DNA from: an uncultured Verrucomicrobiales bacterium
Lineage (GTDB): Bacteria; Verrucomicrobiota; Verrucomicrobiia; Verrucomicrobiales; Akkermansiaceae
Reading direction: 5' to 3'
Assembly: GCA_937916135.1 (NCBI GenBank)
Contig: CALFTQ010000111.1
Location: 1 to 19,381 of the forward strand
Length of the DNA: 19,381 nucleotides
The notes beneath the pieces were generated by a model. It did not search any database and was not told the DNA's origin. It was given only the letters and a program-made list of their open reading frames with translations. Every line of letters starts with the position of its first letter. Position 1 is the first letter of the stretch. A program made the position numbers and the translations under genes. Below are positions 14,678 through 19,381 of the stretch, piece after piece.

Positions 14678-14706
14678 TTGTCAGATGGTGGGATTGACAG
14701 TATAAT
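14678..14706 (+). promoter_or_regulatory. Promoter of the M23 peptidase gene
   Basis: TTGTCA (14678-14683) and a perfect TATAAT (14701-14706) have a 17-nt spacer. Only 10 nt separate the -10 box from the ATG at 14717, giving a leader of about 3 nt. Confidence 0.7.
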
Positions 14707-14716
14707 CAATGCCAGC

Positions 14717-15568
14717 ATGTCAGGAAAGCGCATTTTCACCCCCCTGCGTTGGATTACGCCAGGGCTCCTCGGCATAGGGGCCATAGGCGTAGGGTGCATT
14801 GCGTACCTGAACACTGAGGTGGATGACACGCCCGCCTCGCCCGCCTCGGCCGGCATATACGGGCAGGATATTCCGCCCGCCACCCTGCCGGAGGCCCTGC
14901 AGCCGGGGCTGGTGCTGCTCACCCCGCACCAGCTGGCCCTCGCGCCTGTGGTGGATGGTTTCCAATCCCCCTGCGGCACAGCAGCCGGCGGCTTTGTGTA
15001 CGATGCCCAGCCCTTCGGCACGCCCAATGAGAAACGCGGCGGCCACCACACCGGGTGCGATATCAACGGCATAGGCGGCGAGAACACTGACCTGGGCATG
15101 CCCGTGAACGCCGCCGCCCGCGGCCTGGTGGTCTACTGCGGTGAACCCTCGCCCGAGTGGGGCAAAGTCGTGGTGCTGGCCCACCGCCTGCCCGGGGATG
15201 GCCGCATCATCCAGACCCTCTACGCCCATCTTGATAAAAGCATCGTCAACGTGGGTCGATTCGTCGGGCGCGGCGAGCCCATCGGCACCGTAGGCACAGC
15301 CCATGGCAACTACCTGGCCCACCTGCATTTCGAAGCCATCGAATCCCCCTGCACCGAGGCCGGCCAGCGCGCCTACTCTCCCGGCGGCACCATGAACCGC
15401 CTGAATCCGCAGAAACTCATTGCCGATTATCCGGCACCCGCCGTGCCGGATTCCTATGCCATCGTGCGCCGCCTGCGCGCCCGCGAAGCCGGCATGCAGC
15501 AATCCGCTGCCCCGGGCGCCAGGCTGCCCACGGGCACCGTTCCCGTCAACCCCACACAATTCCTCTGA
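14717..15568 (+). CDS. M23 (LytM-type) zinc metallopeptidase, membrane anchored
   Basis: A 283-residue protein with an N-terminal hydrophobic segment (~residues 13-31, WITPGLLGIGAIGVGCIAYL), so it is exported or anchored in the inner membrane. The peptidase domain covers ~80-235: zinc ligands H111 and D115 in HHTGCD, then H204 in HLHFE with H202 beside it, and YAHLD with H171. All catalytic positions of active M23 endopeptidases appear to be present, so cleavage of peptidoglycan cross-bridges is likely. The start at 14717 is preferred over an in-frame ATG at 14612 because the promoter lies between them and the added residues do not look like protein. The OmpA-domain gene follows after 22 nt, consistent with a cell-envelope operon. 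Confidence 0.88.
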   Translation: MSGKRIFTPLRWITPGLLGIGAIGVGCIAYLNTEVDDTPASPASAGIYGQDIPPATLPEALQPGLVLLTPHQLALAPVVDGFQSPCGTAAGGFVYDAQPFGTPNEKRGGHHTGCDINGIGGENTDLGMPVNAAARGLVVYCGEPSPEWGKVVVLAHRLPGDGRIIQTLYAHLDKSIVNVGRFVGRGEPIGTVGTAHGNYLAHLHFEAIESPCTEAGQRAYSPGGTMNRLNPQKLIADYPAPAVPDSYAIVRRLRAREAGMQQSAAPGARLPTGTVPVNPTQFL

Positions 15569-15590
15569 TTCACCTCCCCCTTTTTTCGAT

Positions 15591-17036
15591 ATGAAACGCA
15601 ACATCCTTCTTTTCCTCTGCGCATTCCTGGCCACACTCGGTGTGTGCGCCGGCGTATTCATGCTGCTGAAGCACCGGGCCAATATCCAGGCCGATGAGGC
15701 CGCCGCGCAGGCGGCAGCCACCGCCCCCGCTGCCACGCCGGAGCCCGTGCCTGCCCCCACCCCCACCGATGAGCCCAAGGGCGAACCCCAGCCCGCCCCG
15801 GCCCCCGCTCCCGAGCCCGCGCCGCAGCCCGAACCGGTAGCCACCCCGGAACCGGAGCCCGCACCTGCTCCCGAGCCTGCTCCTGCGCCGGAGCCTGAGC
15901 CTCAGCCCGAACCCGCCTCCGAACCCGAAGCGGAGGAAATCGTGCTGCCGGTGCAGCCCCGCAACGCGGAGCACAAATCCGCCCTCACCGCCGCTGCGGT
16001 GCTCACCACCAAGGACCCCGCCGCCGCCCTCAAAAACCTGCTGGAGAAAGGTGAAATCACCCAGGCCGCAGCCGAGCAGCTCGCCGCCTGGGGCACCCGC
16101 AACAAGGTGAAAGCCGTGGAGGAAGTGGGCAACAGCCGCCGCCCCAATGGCGACCGCGTGACCCGCTACCGCCTGGTGGCCGAAGCCGGCGGCCAGGACC
16201 TCCTCATCGATGTCGTGACGCAGAAGGACGGCAAGACTTTCATCGAATCCGCCAAGGTTTCCTCCTCCGATAAGACCAGGCTCGAACCTGGTGCCGACTC
16301 CATCACCGTGGCTGAGGGCTTTGTGGAAGCCGTGCGCCGCGGCGATATGACCGTGGCCCGCACCATGGTGACCGGCGCCGAGGTATCGGATGCCACCGTG
16401 GCCGGCCTCTGCATGATTTTCGAGGAAGGCGAATTCAAGCTCCGCGAGCAGGCCCCCATCCGCAACACCTTCACCACCGAAAACAACGCCGGCTACCTCG
16501 TCTATGTGCTCTCCCCCATCTCCACCCGCCCCGCCAACGTGGGCATGGAGCTCACCCGCACCGGTGAGGCCGACTGGCGCATCAAAGCCGTCGCGCTCGA
16601 TGCCCTGCTGAGCAGCTACGAAAGCATCGCCACCGAGGAAGGCGGCCACTACTTCCCCATCGTGAAAAACCCGAAGGGCGGCGACTCCCTGGCCCTCTTC
16701 TTCGGTTTCAACGAATCGGTGCTCACCCCGCGCTCCATGCGCCAGCTGCAGATTGTGGCTGAGCTGCTCAAAGCCAGCAAGGGCGTGCTGCAGATCAGCG
16801 GCCACACCGATGACGTGGGCTCCGAAAAATACAACCTGGAGCTCTCCATCCGCCGCGCCAACGCCGTGAAGGATGCCCTCGTCTCCTTCGGCGTGGAAGA
16901 GAAGCAAATCTCCACCGAAGGCATGGGCAAGACCCAGCCCCGCCGCTTCTACACCACCGAGGACACCACCGAGCAGATTGACTACATCCGCGGTGAGAAC
17001 CGCCGCGCCGAAATCTACCTCGACTTCGAGAATTAA
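15591..17036 (+). CDS. OmpA-family peptidoglycan-binding protein with N-terminal anchor and Pro/Glu spacer
   Basis: 481 residues. An N-terminal hydrophobic helix (ILLFLCAFLATLGVCAGVFML) acts as signal or anchor. Residues ~45-115 are a Pro/Glu/Ala repeat (PEP, PAPEPEPQPEP) that would form a stiff periplasmic spacer. A middle region (~120-355) of no recognised family contains a stretch (VAEGFVEAVRRGDMTVART...GEADWRIKAVALDALLSSY) reminiscent of NTF2-like folds. The C-terminal ~110 residues are an OmpA_C domain: LFFGFNESVLTPRSMRQL, GHTDDVGSEKYNLELSIRRA, and RRAEIYL at the end. It is probably fixed in a membrane and bound to peptidoglycan. It lies 22 nt behind the M23 peptidase gene and probably shares its transcript. 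Upstream in-frame ATGs overlap that gene and precede no signal peptide. Confidence 0.88.
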   Translation: MKRNILLFLCAFLATLGVCAGVFMLLKHRANIQADEAAAQAAATAPAATPEPVPAPTPTDEPKGEPQPAPAPAPEPAPQPEPVATPEPEPAPAPEPAPAPEPEPQPEPASEPEAEEIVLPVQPRNAEHKSALTAAAVLTTKDPAAALKNLLEKGEITQAAAEQLAAWGTRNKVKAVEEVGNSRRPNGDRVTRYRLVAEAGGQDLLIDVVTQKDGKTFIESAKVSSSDKTRLEPGADSITVAEGFVEAVRRGDMTVARTMVTGAEVSDATVAGLCMIFEEGEFKLREQAPIRNTFTTENNAGYLVYVLSPISTRPANVGMELTRTGEADWRIKAVALDALLSSYESIATEEGGHYFPIVKNPKGGDSLALFFGFNESVLTPRSMRQLQIVAELLKASKGVLQISGHTDDVGSEKYNLELSIRRANAVKDALVSFGVEEKQISTEGMGKTQPRRFYTTEDTTEQIDYIRGENRRAEIYLDFEN

Positions 17037-17059
17037 CCCCACCGCTGTGCCCATTTCCC

Positions 17060-17098
17060 ATCCGCCCCTTCCTTCCCCGCGAAGGGGCGGATTTTTTT
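17060..17098 (+). terminator. Intrinsic terminator of the M23-OmpA unit
   Basis: An 11-bp stem (17060-17070 with 17082-17092), then seven Ts. The helicase start codon follows 25 nt after the T run. Confidence 0.88.
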
Positions 17099-17123
17099 CA
17101 TCACCCCCCCTTCACTTAACACC

Positions 17124-19094
17124 GTGCACGACTACGCCGCAGAACTGAACCCGGAGCAATACGCCGCCGTCACCACCACCGCCGCGCAGGCGCTCGTCAT
17201 CGCCGGCGCTGGCAGCGGCAAGACCCGCACCCTCACCTACCGCGTGGCCTGGCTGCTGGAGCACGGCGTGGCCCCCTGGCGCATTCTGCTGCTCACCTTC
17301 ACCAACAAGGCCGCCCGCGAAATGCTCGAGCGCGTCACCGCCCTCACCGGGGCAGATGCCGGCCAGCTCTGGAGCGGCACCTTCCACTCCGTGGCAAACC
17401 GCCTGCTGCGCCGCCACGCCACCCGCCTGGGCTACCAGCCCGGCTTCACCATCTTCGATTCGGACGACCAGCGCGCCCTCATGAAAAACCTGGTCAAGCA
17501 GTTTGCCGGCAAAATGACCAAGGCAGACCGCTTCCCCAAGCCGGAGCTCCTGCTCTCCCTGCACAGCCTCGCCGTGAATACCGCCACCGACTGGCACCGC
17601 GTCCTCAGCACCGATTACCCCAGCCTCGAACAGCACGAGGACACCATCGGCAAAATCTTCACCGAATACGCCGCCCGCAAGCTCGCCCTCAACGTCATGG
17701 ATTTCGATGACCTGCTCACCAACCTCCTGCGCCTGCTGGAGGAGCACGCCGACATCCGCGCCGACCTGCAGGAGCGCTTCCGCCATGTGCTGGTCGATGA
17801 GTACCAGGACACCAACACCCCGCAGGACCGCATCGTGCAGCTCCTGGCCGGCGGCCCCGCCAGCAACCTCATGGCCGTGGGGGATGATGCCCAGAGCATC
17901 TACTCCTGGCGTGGGGCCGATGTGGCGCACATCCTCCGCTTCCGCGATACCTACCCCCAGGCCGCCATCTACCGCATCACCACCAACTACCGCAGCCTCC
18001 CCCCCATTCTCGAGCTCTCCAACGCCGCCATCGCGCAAAACGAAAACCAGATCCCCAAGGACCTGCAAGCCGCCCGCAGCGGCAGCAGCTTCAAACCCGT
18101 CGTCATCCCCGCCCCCGATAACCGCACCGAGGCCGCCTGGGTCGCCCGCCGCATCGATGACCTCATGGGCTCCGGCATCCCCGGCAGCGATATCGCCGTG
18201 CTCTACCGCGCCCACTTCCACAGCATGGACGTGCAGATGGAACTCACCCGAGCCCACATCCCCTTCCGCATCACCAGCGGCCTGCGCTTCTTCGAGCAGG
18301 CCCATGTGAAGGATGTCATCGCCTTCCTCCGCCTCCTCTGCAACCCGCGGGATGAAATCGCCTTCCGCCGCATCGTCGGCACCTTCCCCCGCGTGGGTGA
18401 GGCCACCGCCTCCCGCATCTGGGCCCAGTGGCTCGCCGCCTACGAAGCCTGGGACGCCGCCAACCCCGGCCAGGTCGCCCTCACCGCCCCGCACAGCAGC
18501 ATCTTTGCCGAACCCGCAGTCAAGGTAGCCCCCGCCGTGCGCCCGCACTGGAGCGGCTTCCTCGCCCTCATGGACTCCCTGCACCCGGCGGGGAACCACC
18601 CCCCCCTGCCCGCCGAGCTCGTGCGCAGCGTCATCTCCTACCTCAACCCCTACTTCACCCACGCCTACGATAACTTCGACGAACGCGCCGAAGACCTCGC
18701 CCAGATCACCCGCAACCTGGGCTCCGAAGAAAACCTGGATGACTTCCTCGCCTCCATCGCCCTGCTCAGCGAGGTCGACACCGCCACCGAACCCGATGCC
18801 GATACCGTCACCCTCTCCACCATCCACCAGGCCAAAGGCCTGGAATGGAAAATCGTCTTCATCATCTTCCTGGGCGAAGGGCAGTTCCCCCACCGCCGCG
18901 TCATCGAAAGCGGCTCCACCGCCGAAATCGAAGAAGAAACCCGCCTCTTCTACGTAGCCGTCACCCGCGCGCAGGACCAGCTCTACCTCTCCTTCCCCCG
19001 CTACAACGGCCGCAGCTACGACGCCCAGTACTCCCCGCCCTCCCGCTTCCTCACCACCCTTCCCCAGGAGCTTATCCAATTGTGGAACAATTGA
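17124..19094 (+). CDS. UvrD/PcrA/Rep-type superfamily 1A DNA helicase
   Basis: A 3'-5' DNA helicase of 656 residues, acting in repair, replication restart or removal of bound proteins. Motifs in order: Q-motif region LNPEQYAAV (8-16), Walker A AGAGSGKT (27-34), Ia LTFTNKAAREM, II VDEYQDTN (224-231), III GDDAQSIYSWRGA (253-265), IV TNYRS (287-291), V STIHQAKGLEWK (565-576), VI ETRLFYVAVTRAQDQL (605-620). It is somewhat shorter than E. coli UvrD (720) and has a short C-terminus after motif VI, so the specific name (uvrD, pcrA or rep) is not assigned. The start is a GTG; no SD and no promoter are seen between the preceding terminator and the start. The stop codon lies inside a large hairpin. Confidence 0.93.
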   Translation: MHDYAAELNPEQYAAVTTTAAQALVIAGAGSGKTRTLTYRVAWLLEHGVAPWRILLLTFTNKAAREMLERVTALTGADAGQLWSGTFHSVANRLLRRHATRLGYQPGFTIFDSDDQRALMKNLVKQFAGKMTKADRFPKPELLLSLHSLAVNTATDWHRVLSTDYPSLEQHEDTIGKIFTEYAARKLALNVMDFDDLLTNLLRLLEEHADIRADLQERFRHVLVDEYQDTNTPQDRIVQLLAGGPASNLMAVGDDAQSIYSWRGADVAHILRFRDTYPQAAIYRITTNYRSLPPILELSNAAIAQNENQIPKDLQAARSGSSFKPVVIPAPDNRTEAAWVARRIDDLMGSGIPGSDIAVLYRAHFHSMDVQMELTRAHIPFRITSGLRFFEQAHVKDVIAFLRLLCNPRDEIAFRRIVGTFPRVGEATASRIWAQWLAAYEAWDAANPGQVALTAPHSSIFAEPAVKVAPAVRPHWSGFLALMDSLHPAGNHPPLPAELVRSVISYLNPYFTHAYDNFDERAEDLAQITRNLGSEENLDDFLASIALLSEVDTATEPDADTVTLSTIHQAKGLEWKIVFIIFLGEGQFPHRRVIESGSTAEIEEETRLFYVAVTRAQDQLYLSFPRYNGRSYDAQYSPPSRFLTTLPQELIQLWNN

Positions 19095-19103
19095 ATAAGC
19101 TCC
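19067..19103. terminator. Hairpin spanning the helicase stop codon
   Basis: GGAGCTTAT (19067-19075) and AATTGT (19078-19083) pair with ACAATT (19087-19092) and ATAAGCTCC (19095-19103), with one 2-nt mismatch and a GGA loop. The TGA stop is part of the stem. No T run follows, so it may not be a normal terminator. Confidence 0.5.
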
Positions 19104-19106
19104 CCG

Positions 19107-19306
19107 TTTGCGAGCCCCGGCTCGCAAATATCGTTCAGGCCGCCAGGCCTGAATATCGTCCTGCCTTCGGCAGGATATCGTCCGGCGCAGCCGGATATCG
19201 TTCCCAATTCCGCACCCGCCACCAATTGGGAAACGGGACTAAAGTCCCGTGCCCCGACATACGACCTGACCACAGGTCAGGATATCGTTAAAATTCCGGA
19301 TGTCGG
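19107..19306. repeat. Hairpin array with ATATCGT spacers
   Basis: Seven consecutive inverted repeats of different sequence: 19107-19128, 19134-19153, 19160-19174, 19182-19194, 19201-19232, 19233-19250, 19265-19281. Five are followed by the identical heptamer ATATCGT (19128, 19153, 19175, 19195, 19282). A wider pairing CCGACAT (19254-19260) with ATGTCGG (19300-19306) encloses the last one. No open reading frame of note. Family unknown to me. Confidence 0.8.
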
Positions 19307-19327
19307 ATTTTCTGAATTCACCCCAAA

Positions 19328-19381
19328 ATTGAGTAGGGGGACTTTCGTCCCCCTCTCACACCACCGTACGTGCCATTTATG
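19328..19381 (-). mobile_element. 3' end of a group II intron (rest lies beyond the window)
   Basis: Read on the minus strand, the end of the window gives GCACGTACGGTGGTGTGAGAGG, the 3' half of domain V and the link that follows it in many bacterial group II introns. Then comes a hairpin GGGGGAC-GAAA-GTCCCCC (19353-19336), which fits domain VI, and CTACTCAAT with the expected bulged A near the 3' splice site, placed at about 19328. The 5' half of domain V and any reverse-transcriptase gene would lie to the right of 19381. The intron class is not assigned. Confidence 0.7.

Noticed and set aside
14612..14716. 35-residue N-terminal extension of the M23 peptidase
   Set aside because: It covers repeat-like intergenic DNA and the promoter; the start at 14717 is followed by a short basic stretch and a proper signal/anchor.
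17112..19127. 671-codon open frame antisense to the helicase
   Set aside because: Same cause; the plus strand carries all SF1 helicase motifs, and the antisense product is low-complexity Gly/Ala/Glu/Val.
19107..19306. CRISPR array or integron attC sites
   Set aside because: The constant part is only 7 nt, the variable parts are palindromes of uneven length, and no cas gene or integrase is present.

Overview
The window reads as chromosomal DNA of a GC-rich Verrucomicrobiota bacterium, most likely an Akkermansia-like gut species. Support comes from a pseudopilin with a near-canonical H-X9-DG signature (a type common in Verrucomicrobiota, Planctomycetota and Lentisphaerota), the almost complete absence of Shine-Dalgarno sequences, and the gene content. 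The taxonomic call is inference; no rRNA or tRNA gene is present.

Layout, left to right. 2-538: the 3' end of a tail-anchored FHA-like protein, converging through a 16-bp bidirectional terminator on a minus-strand pair, pseudopilin-tilS (2364-630), whose reading frames overlap. 2525-4371: ilvC with its own promoter and a strong terminator, then an ABC ATPase. 4417-6344: the classic yceD-rpmF-plsX block for 50S assembly and phospholipid synthesis, with a separate promoter for plsX. 6345-8228: an AT-richer insertion carrying one AlbA_2/HATPase_c_4 (Schlafen-like) gene. It is flanked by ~190-bp direct repeats made of the plsX 3' end, its terminator and downstream DNA. 8586-12155: kbl (threonine/glycine metabolism) and a large Aas-like acyl-CoA/ACP synthetase fused to a degenerate PlsC-like domain. 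12530-14539: transketolase. 14717-17036: an M23 peptidase and an OmpA-domain envelope protein. 17124-19094: a UvrD/PcrA-type helicase. 19095-19381: an array of unlike hairpins separated by ATATCGT, then the 3' end of a group II intron on the minus strand that runs off the window.

Most genes are core housekeeping (isoleucine/valine synthesis, tRNA-Ile lysidination, 50S maturation, phospholipid precursors, pentose phosphate pathway, DNA repair) and are single units closed by clear intrinsic terminators. Several share an extended -10 promoter (TGnTANANT), and in four the -10 box lies only 7-10 nt before the start codon, suggesting (nearly) leaderless mRNAs.

The most unusual parts are the cassette-like duplication behind plsX, in which the inserted gene takes its last codons and stop from a copy of the plsX tail, and the hairpin-ATATCGT array next to the intron end.
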